Source: Desulfovibrionaceae bacterium (GTDB taxonomy: Bacteria > Desulfobacterota > Desulfovibrionia > Desulfovibrionales > Desulfovibrionaceae). From it: a DNA stretch of 64,000 bases. Below are positions 1-8,439 of this stretch, piece by piece. Position 1 is the stretch's first letter. Each line of letters opens with the position of its first letter. Under the pieces are notes generated by a model. The model searched no databases and was not told where the DNA came from. It saw only the letters and a list, made by a program, of their open reading frames with translations. Made by a program: the position numbers and the translations under genes. Location of the stretch: contig WSYE01000001.1 in assembly GCA_009773665.1 (NCBI GenBank), positions 1-64,000 on the forward strand. Reading direction: 5' to 3'.

Positions 1-256
1 TGACGAAGCCGATGGACGTGCCCGTGGCCACGCCCTCGAAAACGCCCGAGAGCAGGCGCACCGCATCGGGTTCCTGGCGGGCGGTGGTGCCGGGGCCGCC
101 CTGTCCGGGCCGTCGCCTGTCCAGGGCTTCCTGGATGAGCTCGGGCGTGATGGGGAGTCCGGCGGGGCAGCCGTCGAGGATGCCGCCGAGTGCCGGGCCG
201 TGGGATTCGCCGAATGTGGTGAGCCTGAAAAGGCGTCCGATGGTGTTTCCGCTCAT
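1..256 (-). CDS. aroC: Chorismate synthase, N-terminal part (cut by window edge)
   Basis: Reading leftward from ATG at 256, the first 85 residues are open to the window edge. They begin [20 protein letters not shown] and continue with a [13 protein letters not shown] stretch, which is the conserved N-terminal signature of chorismate synthase. The enzyme converts 5-enolpyruvylshikimate-3-phosphate to chorismate in the cytoplasm, using reduced FMN, as the last common step of aromatic amino acid synthesis. The FMN-binding remainder lies outside the window. The gene is transcribed away from the outer-membrane gene at 341-1315, which is on the same strand upstream of it. Confidence 0.93.
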   Translation of the reverse strand, partial: MSGNTIGRLFRLTTFGESHGPALGGILDGCPAGLPITPELIQEALDRRRPGQGGPGTTARQEPDAVRLLSGVFEGVATGTSIGFV

Positions 257-340
257 GGGCAGGCACGCTAGCCTGGATGGGGGGGCCGGGGCAAGGGGGA
301 AAGGCTCTTTCGTCCCCGTTCTCGCCCCGGCCCCCGCCGA

Positions 341-1315
341 TTAGAAATCATAGCGCATGGTGGCCCCCAGGCGCGGCGTCCCTGCACGGGAGTATTGTTT
401 TTTGCCTTCTCCGTTCTCCCGGTAGAGCGTGACGTTGCCCTGGAAATCCCAGGCGCAGCCTAGGCGCAGCGTCATGGCTTCCAGCGGCGTCAGTTCGGCC
501 CACAGCCCAGTGGAATACCCTGAGAACTCCACATAGCCGTCGCGGCGCACGGCGCTGTCCGAGGCCAGACGGTACAGCCCGTAGTCCATTTCGCCGGTCA
601 GTCGCACGCCAAGCCACTCGTTCACGCGGTAACCCACGTGGGAATAGGGGAAACCGAGTTCCGCCTCGAAGCCTTTCAGTGCCTGGGATCGGTAGCTGAT
701 TCCCGCCACAGGAATGGGATAGCTGCGGATCTTGTGCCAGACCACGCCCGCTCCGAGCCGGACCGTCCATTCCTGCGATGGCTTCCACACTGTCCCGGCT
801 GATGCTGAAAGGCCGAGTGATCCGTCGATCTGCTTCTCGTAGGAAGCCGAAGCGCTCGCCGAGGCGAAATATCCCCAGTCGCCGCCCAGTTCGCCGGAGT
901 GCCTGAGCGAGAGCCCCAACCGATTGAGCGCCTCCCAGGGGACTTTGCTGCCGTTCCCGAACGGAAGGCTATGCCTGTTGAACCAGGAGTACATGTCCCT
1001 GCGTGCGGACAGCCTCACCGTGACGTATTGCGTTTTCACCGTGCCCGTCGCGCCCGCCCGGACCACTGAATATTTGCCTGATCCGTCGTTCAGCGAGGCA
1101 GGCAGGCTCACCGAGCCTTCGCCTTCCATAGAGGCGTCCATCCCTTCGCCCGCCCAGGAAAGAAGCGGGGACAGTACCAGCAGAAACAAAAGTGCTACCA
1201 TCATGGACACGGCGGAAACCAGGACCGATTCGCGTGCCGTCCGCACGCCGAGTGCTATCATGGTCATTGTTATTCCGGCTGGTCTCATTTTTATCGATGC
1301 AAAGTCCCGATACAT
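341..1315 (-). CDS. Outer-membrane beta-barrel protein (DUF6268-like)
   Basis: The protein has 324 residues. A long N-terminal segment with one strong hydrophobic stretch (about residues 35-55, ending SPLLSWAG) looks like a signal peptide. The rest is alternating polar and aromatic beta-strand sequence ending in YDF, the C-terminal aromatic typical of proteins inserted by the Bam machinery. The middle part, starting near NRLGLSLRHSG, resembles DUF6268 barrels, though this is by eye. I chose ATG at 1315 because AAAGGAGCA lies about 8 bases upstream. A longer frame from 1369 would start inside the palindrome at 1351-1368, which is better read as an operator. It is probably controlled by the TetR protein encoded at 1449-2072. 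The ligand or function is unknown. Confidence 0.75.
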   Translation of the reverse strand: MYRDFASIKMRPAGITMTMIALGVRTARESVLVSAVSMMVALLFLLVLSPLLSWAGEGMDASMEGEGSVSLPASLNDGSGKYSVVRAGATGTVKTQYVTVRLSARRDMYSWFNRHSLPFGNGSKVPWEALNRLGLSLRHSGELGGDWGYFASASASASYEKQIDGSLGLSASAGTVWKPSQEWTVRLGAGVVWHKIRSYPIPVAGISYRSQALKGFEAELGFPYSHVGYRVNEWLGVRLTGEMDYGLYRLASDSAVRRDGYVEFSGYSTGLWAELTPLEAMTLRLGCAWDFQGNVTLYRENGEGKKQYSRAGTPRLGATMRYDF

Positions 1316-1350
1316 CTGCTTGCTCCTTTGACCGGTAAGATTGTTATTTT

Positions 1351-1368
1351 TGTCACCGATTGGTGACA
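1351..1368. promoter_or_regulatory. Operator-like palindrome upstream of the outer-membrane gene
   Basis: TGTCACC-GATT-GGTGACA is a perfect 7-bp inverted repeat with a 4-bp spacer, placed about 35 bp upstream of the ATG at 1315. A near-identical site (TGTCACT-CGTC-GGTGACA) lies just upstream of the tetR gene at 2099-2116. Two matched sites, one in front of each gene, point to one repressor controlling both. TetR binding is inferred. Confidence 0.7.
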
Positions 1369-1448
1369 CTTAAGGCGCACAGGCTCATCCGGCACGCACC
1401 CAAGAGCGCGCTTGCGCTTGTCCTGACCGTCTCCCTCAGGCCAGACGG

Positions 1449-2072
1449 CTATGCGGGGGGCGGTCCCTTTTCGTCCAGCACTGCGTAGACTATCGTGTGG
1501 ATCATGGCCTCGATCCGCAGCCACCCGGAACCATCCTGCAAACCGATTCCCGAAAAATCCTTGAGTTTTCCTGACCTGGTTCCCAGGTGGTTGATGGCTG
1601 CCGCCACTATCGCCTGAAGCGCCTGATAATCGACCGCATGTTCACCGGTAGGGACGTTCATCAGGTTGACGACCTCCGCACCGCTTGCCATCCTGACTGA
1701 ATCGAAGGCGGTCGTGAGTTCGTTCTGGACCAGGAACCTCCAGGCCAGCACTTCCTGGGCCAGGGGCCGGGCTCGAATCGCCCGCAGGTAATTGATGGCG
1801 CCCTCGGACAGTTGCTGCGCGTAGGGCATGCGAGCGAACGCGTCCCTGTCTCCCCCCATGAGTTCCAACGGAGACGGCCAGAAACCTTCCTGACTGCAAA
1901 AGGCGGCCACCAGCCCCTTCAATCCGTCAAAATACCGGTAGATCAGCACCTTGTCGACGCCAGCCTCTCGCGCCACCGAGTTGACTCCGATTTTTTCGAA
2001 GCCTTCCTGAGCAAGCACCCGGCCAACCGCATCGATCAACCTGGCTCGTGTTTCCGTGCTGTCCTTGGCCAT
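1449..2072 (-). CDS. TetR/AcrR-family transcriptional regulator
   Basis: The protein has 207 residues from ATG at 2072, with AGGGGGTGA about 10 bases upstream; a TTG at 2078 is a weaker alternative. Residues 5-50 form the N-terminal helix-turn-helix of TetR regulators, including VNSVAREAGVDKVLIYRYF, the typical recognition helix with Y-R-Y-F. The C-terminal ligand domain is not assignable to a substrate. The gene is flanked by two copies of the same palindrome (1351-1368 and 2097-2118), one in front of the outer-membrane gene and one in front of itself. This suggests autoregulation and control of the barrel protein. Confidence 0.88.
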   Translation of the reverse strand: MAKDSTETRARLIDAVGRVLAQEGFEKIGVNSVAREAGVDKVLIYRYFDGLKGLVAAFCSQEGFWPSPLELMGGDRDAFARMPYAQQLSEGAINYLRAIRARPLAQEVLAWRFLVQNELTTAFDSVRMASGAEVVNLMNVPTGEHAVDYQALQAIVAAAINHLGTRSGKLKDFSGIGLQDGSGWLRIEAMIHTIVYAVLDEKGPPPA

Positions 2073-2096
2073 GCCCAATCACCCCCTGGGAAGACT

Positions 2097-2118
2097 CATG
2101 TCACTCGTCGGTGACATG
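2097..2118. promoter_or_regulatory. Operator-like palindrome upstream of tetR
   Basis: CATGTCAC and GTGACATG form a perfect 8-bp inverted repeat separated by 6 bp, 25 bp upstream of the tetR start. The inner 18 bp match the site at 1351-1368 in both half-sites with one substitution. This position fits autoregulation of the TetR protein. Confidence 0.7.
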
Positions 2119-2144
2119 CGCAAGCGTTATTTCATTATGTCGCG

Positions 2145-2186
2145 GAAAAACAAAAACGGCCCGGAAGCATCACGCTTCCGGGCCGT
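2145..2186 (-). terminator. Rho-independent terminator of lon
   Basis: On the minus strand a perfect 13-bp stem (ACGGCCCGGAAGC paired with GCTTCCGGGCCGT, 5-base loop) is followed by TTTTTGTTTTT. It lies about 45 bp past the lon stop codon and separates the acyP-lon unit from tetR. Confidence 0.92.
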
Positions 2187-2231
2187 CCGCATTTCTTCGA
2201 TCACGCGGGGCATTCCCGCCTCGCGTCAGCC

Positions 2232-4745
2232 TTACTTCTTGTCGGCCTTCTCTTCAGACTTCTTATCCTCGGCCCTTTTCTCGGCAGCCTTCCTGGCCTT
2301 CTCGTCTTCGGCTTTATGGGCCTCGGTTTTCACGCCGCAGGCCAGGGGCCACACTTCATCGATCTGGTCGATCAGCTGCACCTTTATCTTGCCGCGCAGG
2401 TCCGACGGGATGTCCGCCAGGTCCTTTTCGTTGCGTGAGGGGATCAGCACCCGCTTCATGCCAGCGCTCACGGCGGCCAGGATCTTCTCCTTGATGCCGC
2501 CAACCGGCAGCACGCGCCCGCGCAGGCTTATCTCGCCGGTCATGGCGATGTCGTTGCAGATGGGCGTGTTGGTCAGCGCCGAGATGAGCGCCGTGACCAG
2601 GGTCACGCCCGCCGAAGGCCCGTCCTTGGGGGTCGCGCCTGCGGGGATGTGTATGTGTACATCGTGCTTCTCCAAAAAGCTGGGGTCGATGCCCAGTTTC
2701 TCGGACTTGGAGCGCGCGTAGGACATGGCCGCCTGGGCCGATTCCTTCATCACGTCGCCGAGCTTGCCGGTCATGATCAGCGCGCCCTTGCCGGGCATGG
2801 TGGTCACCTCGATGTGCAGGATCACGCCGCCCACGGGGGTCCAGGCCAAGCCCACAGCCACGCCCGGCGGCAGTTCGCGCTCGGTCTCTTCCTCCTGGTA
2901 GGTGGGGATGCCAAGGAGCTTGGGCAACAGCTTGGCGGTTACCTTAAACGGGCCTTTCTCACCCTCAGCCTTCTTGCGGGCAAGCTTGCGGCAGATGGAG
3001 CCCACTTCGCGCTCCAGGTTGCGAAGGCCCGCCTCGCGAGTGTATTCGCGGATGGTCTTGCCCAGCACCTGATCGGTCATCTCCAGGTCGGTCTTCTTGA
3101 GGCCGTTTTCCTTGATCTGGCGCGGCAGCAGGTACTTGCGCGCGATCTTCACCTTCTCCTGCTCAGTGTAGCCGGGGATGCGGATGACCTCCATGCGGTC
3201 CAGCAGCGGGCCGGGGATGGTGTCGAGCATGTTGGCCGTGCACACGAACATCACCTTGGACAGGTCGAAAGGCACGCCCAGGTAATGGTCCTGAAAGGAG
3301 AAGTTCTGTTCGGGGTCCAGCACCTCAAGCAGTGCCGAGGTGGGATCGCCCCGGTAGTCCGCGCCGACCTTGTCGATCTCGTCCATCATGATGACCGGGT
3401 TTCTGGTCCCGGCGCTTTTGATGGACTGGATGATGCGGCCCGGCATGGCCCCGATGTAGGTGCGGCGATGCCCCCTGATCTCGGCCTCGTCGCGCATGCC
3501 GCCAAGCGACATCCGCACGAACTTGCGGCCAAGCGATCTGGCGATTGACCGGCCCAGGCTGGTCTTGCCAACGCCCGGCGGACCCACGAAGCACAGGATG
3601 GGGCCTTTCATCTTGGGGTTTAATTTGCGCACCGAGAGGTATTCCAGGATGCGCTCCTTGACCTTCTCCAGCCCGTAGTGGTCATCCTGCAAAATGGTAT
3701 GGGCCTGCTTGATGTCCAGGCGGTCCTTGGACATCTTCTTCCAGGGCAGCTCCGTGAGCCAGTCCAGATACGTGCGGATCACCGAGGCCTCGGAGGAGTC
3801 CGGGTGCATGGAGCTGAGTCGCTTGAGCTGCTTGTCGGCCTCGGGCCTGACGTCCTTGGGGAGCCCGGCCTTTTCGATGGCCTGGCGCAGCTCCTCGAGC
3901 TCCTCGGTTTCTTCCTGGCCCTCGCCCAGCTCCTTGCGGATGGCCTTCATCTGCTCACGCAGGAAGAAGTCCTTCTGGGCCTTGTCCATGCCTTCCTTGG
4001 CCATGGACTGGATCTTGGCCTGCATGGAGGCGACCTCCACCTCCTTGTTGAGCTGGGTGTTCACCAGCTCCAGGCGCTCCACCGGGTCCAGGGTTTCCAG
4101 GATCTTCTGGGCCTCCTCGACCTTCATGCGCAGGTTGGAGGCGATAAGGTCGGCCAGACGGCCCGGCTCGTTGACCGAGTTGAGCACGCTCATGATGTCC
4201 GTGGCGGAAATGCCGCGCAGCGACAGGATCTTCTCGCTCTGTTCGCGGGCTGCGCGCATCATGGCTTCCTCGCCCACGCCCACTTCCTTGAGCTCGGTCT
4301 CTTCCAGCACCTCGGCCAAGGCCTCCAGGTGCGGTTCGGTCTTGGTGAAGCGGCGCACCCGGGCGCGCGTCAGGCCCTGCACCAGTACTTTAAGACGGCC
4401 GTCGGGCATCTTCAGCATGCGCATGATCATGCCCACGGTGCCGGTGATGTACAGGTCGTCCGGGCCGGGCTCGTCCACCTTCTCGTCCTTCTGGGTGAGG
4501 ATGAGGATGTAGCGGTTGGAGTTGAGCGCGGCGTCCACGGCGGCGACAGATTTCTCCCGGCCCACGAACAGAGGCAGGATCATGTAGTTGAAGACCACGA
4601 TGTCGCGCACCGGCAGGACGGGCAGGATGGCCGGAATGTCCAGCTTGGCCTGGTCCGGTCCCGGAGCGGACGGGTCCTCGGACACGGGATGCTCAACGGG
4701 TTCTTCGGGCAGTACGGTGAGGATGGGATCGTTTTCTATGGTCAT
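2232..4745 (-). CDS. lon: ATP-dependent protease Lon (endopeptidase La)
   Basis: This 837-residue protein degrades misfolded and regulatory proteins in the cytoplasm. The N-terminal LON substrate-binding domain spans about residues 38-235. The AAA+ module has Walker A GPPGVGKT at 388-395 and Walker B VIMMDEID at 451-458. The C-terminal protease domain carries the Ser-Lys dyad, with Ser711 in PKDGPSAG and Lys754 in GGIKEK. A charged Lys/Glu/Ala tail of about 30 residues (from 808) extends beyond the usual end of the family. The start has a good AAGGAG site 7 bases upstream. acyP ends 20 bp upstream on the same strand, so the two are probably co-transcribed, and a strong terminator follows. Confidence 0.98.
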   Translation of the reverse strand: MTIENDPILTVLPEEPVEHPVSEDPSAPGPDQAKLDIPAILPVLPVRDIVVFNYMILPLFVGREKSVAAVDAALNSNRYILILTQKDEKVDEPGPDDLYITGTVGMIMRMLKMPDGRLKVLVQGLTRARVRRFTKTEPHLEALAEVLEETELKEVGVGEEAMMRAAREQSEKILSLRGISATDIMSVLNSVNEPGRLADLIASNLRMKVEEAQKILETLDPVERLELVNTQLNKEVEVASMQAKIQSMAKEGMDKAQKDFFLREQMKAIRKELGEGQEETEELEELRQAIEKAGLPKDVRPEADKQLKRLSSMHPDSSEASVIRTYLDWLTELPWKKMSKDRLDIKQAHTILQDDHYGLEKVKERILEYLSVRKLNPKMKGPILCFVGPPGVGKTSLGRSIARSLGRKFVRMSLGGMRDEAEIRGHRRTYIGAMPGRIIQSIKSAGTRNPVIMMDEIDKVGADYRGDPTSALLEVLDPEQNFSFQDHYLGVPFDLSKVMFVCTANMLDTIPGPLLDRMEVIRIPGYTEQEKVKIARKYLLPRQIKENGLKKTDLEMTDQVLGKTIREYTREAGLRNLEREVGSICRKLARKKAEGEKGPFKVTAKLLPKLLGIPTYQEEETERELPPGVAVGLAWTPVGGVILHIEVTTMPGKGALIMTGKLGDVMKESAQAAMSYARSKSEKLGIDPSFLEKHDVHIHIPAGATPKDGPSAGVTLVTALISALTNTPICNDIAMTGEISLRGRVLPVGGIKEKILAAVSAGMKRVLIPSRNEKDLADIPSDLRGKIKVQLIDQIDEVWPLACGVKTEAHKAEDEKARKAAEKRAEDKKSEEKADKK

Positions 4746-4765
4746 GGATCGCTCCTTGGTGGCGA

Positions 4766-5041
4766 CTAATGCTTTATCTGGAAATCGGGGAAGTCCGGTT
4801 CGCCTTCGACCAGGGTGGTCACGACTTCGTCCACGCGGCTCAAAAGCGGCCCTTTGCGCAGGCGGCGGGCGAAGTCCTCTCTGGCGTGGTCCAGCCCCTG
4901 GACCAGGGCCTCAACGCGTCCGTCGGGCAGGTTGCGTGCCCAGCCGCACAGACCCAGCTCCAGGGCCTGTCGGAACACGAAGGCCCGGAAGCCGACTCCC
5001 TGCACGCGCCCGCTGACCAGACAGTGAAGACTCTTCCCCAC
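4766..5041 (-). CDS. acyP: Acylphosphatase
   Basis: This is a 91-residue protein of the usual family length. It hydrolyses acyl phosphates such as acetyl phosphate and carbamoyl phosphate. The signature SGRVQGVGFRAFV (residues 10-22) contains the phosphate-binding loop and catalytic Arg19, and Asn37 in GWARNLPDG is the second catalytic residue. It lies 20 bp upstream of lon on the same strand. Confidence 0.95.
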   Translation of the reverse strand: MGKSLHCLVSGRVQGVGFRAFVFRQALELGLCGWARNLPDGRVEALVQGLDHAREDFARRLRKGPLLSRVDEVVTTLVEGEPDFPDFQIKH

Positions 5042-5126
5042 AACGCTTTCCTTGTACGAAGCCGTGCGCTCCCGAACTTACACAGGCGCTCCGGAAGGTT
5101 TTGCAGAATGTGGTCCTGCACCTTCC

Positions 5127-5813
5127 TTACATCAACCGGGCCTTCTTGAAACTGAAAAAATTCTTTCCCGCCACGATTACATGGTCGAGCACCTTCACGC
5201 CAAGCCCATGTGCAGCCAGGGTCACCTGCCGGGTGATGTCCTGGTCGGCTTTGGAAGGCTTGGGGTCCCCGCCAGGATGGTTGTGCACCATCACCACCCC
5301 GGCTGCCTGGCGCGTGAGTGCAAGCGCCAGAATTTCGCGGGGATAGACCGGCGTCTGGTCCACCGTGCCCTGGCTGACGCGTTCCCAGCCGAGCACCTTG
5401 TTGGCTCCGTCCAGCAAGAGCACCCAGAACTCCTCGGAGGGCAGATGCCCCAGGCGTTCGCGTGCCAGATCGGCCACCACCTTGGGGTCGTCCACCAGCA
5501 CCCGCTCGCGCACGTCCTGTTCACCGAGCCGGGCCAGAAACTCCCGCCAGAGCGTCCAGAAGCCCAGAAGACCCTCGCCCATGCCGTCCAGGCCGATAAG
5601 TTCGGTGTCGCGGGCCTGATAAACGCCGCGCAGGGTGCCGAAACGGTCCAGCAGGGCCTTGGCCAGGGGTTTGTTGTCCTTGCGGGGGTTGGCGTAGCCC
5701 AGGAGCAGTTCAAGGATCTCGTAGTCCGCGAGTGAGCGTGAATCCTGGCGCAGACGGTCTTTCAGGCGGCTTCTGTGCCCCAGGTAGTGCGGGCGATCCT
5801 TTTTTGTAAGCAT
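5127..5813 (-). CDS. radC: RadC/JAB-domain DNA repair-like protein
   Basis: The protein has 228 residues. The N-terminal part holds a helix-hairpin-helix-like region (LIGLDGMGEGLLGF), followed by the MPN/JAB domain with the metal-binding motif HNHPGGDPKPSKAD near the C terminus. RadC proteins were named for a repair phenotype that was later questioned, so their true role is unsettled. I chose ATG at 5813 (AAAGG at 7 bases); ATG at 5819 is possible, and the frame is open back to a TTG at 5855. It is on the same strand as acyP and lon, 85 bp upstream. Confidence 0.9.
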   Translation of the reverse strand: MLTKKDRPHYLGHRSRLKDRLRQDSRSLADYEILELLLGYANPRKDNKPLAKALLDRFGTLRGVYQARDTELIGLDGMGEGLLGFWTLWREFLARLGEQDVRERVLVDDPKVVADLARERLGHLPSEEFWVLLLDGANKVLGWERVSQGTVDQTPVYPREILALALTRQAAGVVMVHNHPGGDPKPSKADQDITRQVTLAAHGLGVKVLDHVIVAGKNFFSFKKARLM

Positions 5814-5924
5814 GCTCATGCCTTTGCGCAAGTCCTGGAGGCTGATTTGAGGCAAAAAGATGGAAAAACCAACCCTGAAGGAAAGGAGTACTGGAATCCG
5901 GCCCGTTTTTCAAAGGATAATAGG

Positions 5925-6908
5925 TCAGGAGCGCGATCTTACCCGGGCGAACAGCAGGTGCAGGTCGGCCACCAGCATCTCCATGGCCTGATCGGGCGAC
6001 TTGATGCCCGACTTCACCGAGGATTCGGCGTCCATGGCCAGGTCGAACAGCCGGGCAAGGCCTGCCGTACCAAGGCGCGAGGCCATGGGCGTCTTCAGCT
6101 TCTTCACGTAGGGGTGCACCCTGCATTCCGGGTCCTCGTGCAGGAGTTGCCACATGGTCCGGGCCTCGCGGGTGAGGATGGCCAGGAACTGAAACAAAAA
6201 ACCGTCGTCGCTGGAAAGCTGGTGGCCGAACACCGTGCGCCACACGCCCGCCGCGTCGCGCCCTTCTTCCAGAGCCTTCAGGAATCCGAAGATATCAAGT
6301 TCCGCCTCTTCGCTCAGGAGCCCCAGTGTGTCCTGGCCGATCACCCCGTCATGCGCGGCCAACTCCAGCTTTTCCAGTTCGCGGGCGCAGGCGGTCATGT
6401 CGCGCGGCAGCAGGCGCACCAGCTCCTGGAGCACGCCCTTGCCGAAGTTCAGGCGGTGCGCGTTGGCCCAGTCGCGCAGGGTGGGCATCATGTTCTCCTC
6501 GGTCAGGCCCGGAGAGATCCACACCCAGCCCTTTTTCTGGCCCACCTTCCAGTAGGGGCGCTCGGACAGTCCCCTGGGAAGCGACGGCCCCTTTTTGGGG
6601 TCGTGCTGGCCCTCCAGGCAGATGACCGGCCAGACGTGCTGGTTGAAACCGGCCAGCGGGCGCGAGAGCTTCTCCCAGAAGTCCGAGAGCAGGCCCTCGG
6701 CGCGCCTGAGCACCACGGCCTTGGGCTGGGCGAACAGGCTCACCGTGGCCAGGGCCTGCCAGTAGGCCACGTCGAAGTCGTCGGCGTCGCCCCAGAACAC
6801 CTGCCGGGCGAAGCCGCCGCCGGAGGAGGCCATGAGCCGCTCCAGGTGGCGCTTGAGCATTTCGGGGTCCGGGCAGACCAGAAAGGAGAATCCGGGACGG
6901 TCGGTCAT
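5925..6908 (-). CDS. holA: DNA polymerase III delta subunit
   Basis: This 327-residue protein is the clamp-loader subunit that opens the beta sliding clamp. The layout fits HolA: an N-terminal AAA+-like part that lacks an ATP-binding P-loop, followed by the helical segment around LPRDMTACARELEKLELAA and a C-terminal region with QFLAILTREARTMWQL. Sequence conservation in this family is low, and the assignment rests on these motifs and length. The start codon overlaps the stop of the flavodoxin-like gene at 6905-7612 by 4 bp, so translation is likely coupled. Confidence 0.88.
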   Translation of the reverse strand: MTDRPGFSFLVCPDPEMLKRHLERLMASSGGGFARQVFWGDADDFDVAYWQALATVSLFAQPKAVVLRRAEGLLSDFWEKLSRPLAGFNQHVWPVICLEGQHDPKKGPSLPRGLSERPYWKVGQKKGWVWISPGLTEENMMPTLRDWANAHRLNFGKGVLQELVRLLPRDMTACARELEKLELAAHDGVIGQDTLGLLSEEAELDIFGFLKALEEGRDAAGVWRTVFGHQLSSDDGFLFQFLAILTREARTMWQLLHEDPECRVHPYVKKLKTPMASRLGTAGLARLFDLAMDAESSVKSGIKSPDQAMEMLVADLHLLFARVRSRS

Positions 6909-7612
6909 GGAATTTTGGAAGTCCTGGTTTTTGAGTCGTTGATTCGGGGTGCTTCGGCAAAAGGCCGGGCGTTCAGCCGAAGCAGGCTACGGCGCTTCCA
7001 GGCCTGGGAGAGCCAGCCGGTTTGCGCCAACAGCAAATACAGCCAGCGCGGGAGCTGGGGCCTCGCGGCAAGATCGACGGCCTCCTGCGGGATGGGCAGC
7101 CCGCGCGCCAAGGCGTCCCCGGCCAGCTCCAGAGCCCGGCGCAGGGGGCGGGTGACGCGCCCGCGCCTTTCCAAAGGCAGGCCGTTCAACGCGCCGCCTG
7201 CGCCCACGCCAAGGCCGCCTGCCCACTGGAGCCCGGCGCTCTTGGCGAAAAGGCGGCACACGTCCAGGCTGATGGCCGTGTGTTCGGCTTCGGGAAATCC
7301 GCAGTTGAACACCGCGCACAAGCGTTTGGTGCGGTCTGCGGAATTCTCTGGCCCGGCCAGGAATTCCAGGGCGCGCATCACGGCGGCGGGGGGCGCATCC
7401 ACATAGACGGGCGCGGCCAGCACCACCAGATCCGCTCCCAGGTACGCGCCCAAGAGCCGGGCGCGGCCCTCCTGGGTTTCCAGGAGTCCGGTCAGGCGAA
7501 GGGTCTCGCACTCGAAGCCTCTGGCCGATAGCGCGTCCAGGATCGTTTGCCCCAGCACCTGGGAGGTGCTCCTGTCGCGGGGGCTGCCCACCAGGAGCAG
7601 GGCCTTGGTCAC
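6905..7612 (-). CDS. NAD(P)H-dependent FMN reductase-like flavoprotein
   Basis: This 235-residue protein has a flavodoxin-like fold. It starts ALLLVGSPRDRSTSQVLGQ, the phosphate-binding loop used for FMN in the NADPH-dependent FMN reductase family, and LVVLAAPVYVDAPPAAVM (around 60-80) is the second conserved FMN contact. The C-terminal 60 residues are basic and specific to this protein. It overlaps a second flavodoxin-like gene upstream and holA downstream by 4 bp each, giving a compact three-gene unit. The substrate is unknown. Confidence 0.82.
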   Translation of the reverse strand: MTKALLLVGSPRDRSTSQVLGQTILDALSARGFECETLRLTGLLETQEGRARLLGAYLGADLVVLAAPVYVDAPPAAVMRALEFLAGPENSADRTKRLCAVFNCGFPEAEHTAISLDVCRLFAKSAGLQWAGGLGVGAGGALNGLPLERRGRVTRPLRRALELAGDALARGLPIPQEAVDLAARPQLPRWLYLLLAQTGWLSQAWKRRSLLRLNARPFAEAPRINDSKTRTSKIP

Positions 7613-8205
7613 GACGCGTTCTCCTCAGGTGGAGTCGCGAGCGAATCCAGTGCGGCCAGGCAGGCCTCGCGCTGGGCGGACCAGGGCCGGTCATGGCTGA
7701 GGGTCAGCTGCGCCCAGGCCGGGGCGCGCAGATTGAAGGCGTTTCGCTCTACGAGGCGGGCGAAGATGTGCTGAGCCTCGCGGTCCGGCGTACTCAGCCA
7801 GCCCACGCCCAGCAACGCCGGGTAGCGGGCGTAGCGGGGCTTGTGGCGGGTGAGCCCGCTGGCATGTGTCGTATCGAAAAAGGGCGACACCAGACAGATC
7901 ATCCGGTCCAGGAGCTTCTTGGCCTGAAAGCTCCACGCCCCGAAGGACAGGGGCGAGAAGAACACGGCCAGCTCCGAGGCGAGATAGGCCCTGGCCGCGA
8001 TTTCCGAGGCGTCGGAAACCGGGCAGCGTCCCGGCGTGGCTGTCCAGCAGGCGAAACAGCCCCGGCAGGGGGCCATGGGTAGTTCTGCCAGAGGGAACAC
8101 GTCCACGGCGTGGCCCGCGTCGGACAAAGCGCGGCGCAGGGCGTCCGACCCCTGGCGGCAGGCGTCGCCAACCGGCGGGGTCGCATCGAAGAGGACGGCA
8201 CGCAT
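7609..8205 (-). CDS. Flavodoxin-family NAD(P)H-dependent oxidoreductase
   Basis: The protein has 198 residues when started at ATG 8205 (GGGGAAAA upstream); the frame extends to 8298, but that extension is arginine-rich and lacks a ribosome binding site. MRAVLFDATPPVGDACRQG is a degenerate FMN loop. The motif APCRGCFACWTATPGRCPVSD (about 47-67) is the cysteine pattern of iron-sulfur flavoprotein-like NADPH-dependent reductases, and FFSPLSFGAWSFQAKKLLDR matches the FMN-contact region. The next gene on the same strand is a related flavodoxin-fold protein, overlapping by 4 bp. The pair may act together, but no substrate can be named. Confidence 0.83.
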   Translation of the reverse strand: MRAVLFDATPPVGDACRQGSDALRRALSDAGHAVDVFPLAELPMAPCRGCFACWTATPGRCPVSDASEIAARAYLASELAVFFSPLSFGAWSFQAKKLLDRMICLVSPFFDTTHASGLTRHKPRYARYPALLGVGWLSTPDREAQHIFARLVERNAFNLRAPAWAQLTLSHDRPWSAQREACLAALDSLATPPEENAS

Positions 8206-8439
8206 GGCGGGGTTTTCCCCGGCTTTGGGGCCTGCGTCAATCGTTTCCGTGCCGGGGCGATTCTGTCCGGCACGTCGGGAGGATCGCGGTCGCGTCAATG
8301 AGGCACCCCGGCCGCATCACGGCTTTGTCCCACGTGGCCGGGGCATTAGCTTGGAACCCTTCCAGACTTCGTCGCAGCGTTTTCTTTTTTCGCGCTTGGC
8401 CGTATCGTCACCGGGCATTCGAATCCGCATGGAGTCCGC

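Noticed and set aside
3678-4769. A 363-codon plus-strand frame opposite lon
   Set aside because: It has Leu/Gly/His-rich antisense composition and no start site; lon is certain on the other strand.
5775-7406. A 543-codon plus-strand open frame opposite holA and the flavodoxin-like gene
   Set aside because: It is the mirror of well-supported minus-strand genes in GC-rich DNA; the product is rich in Gln, His, Gly and Ala with no domain and no ribosome site.
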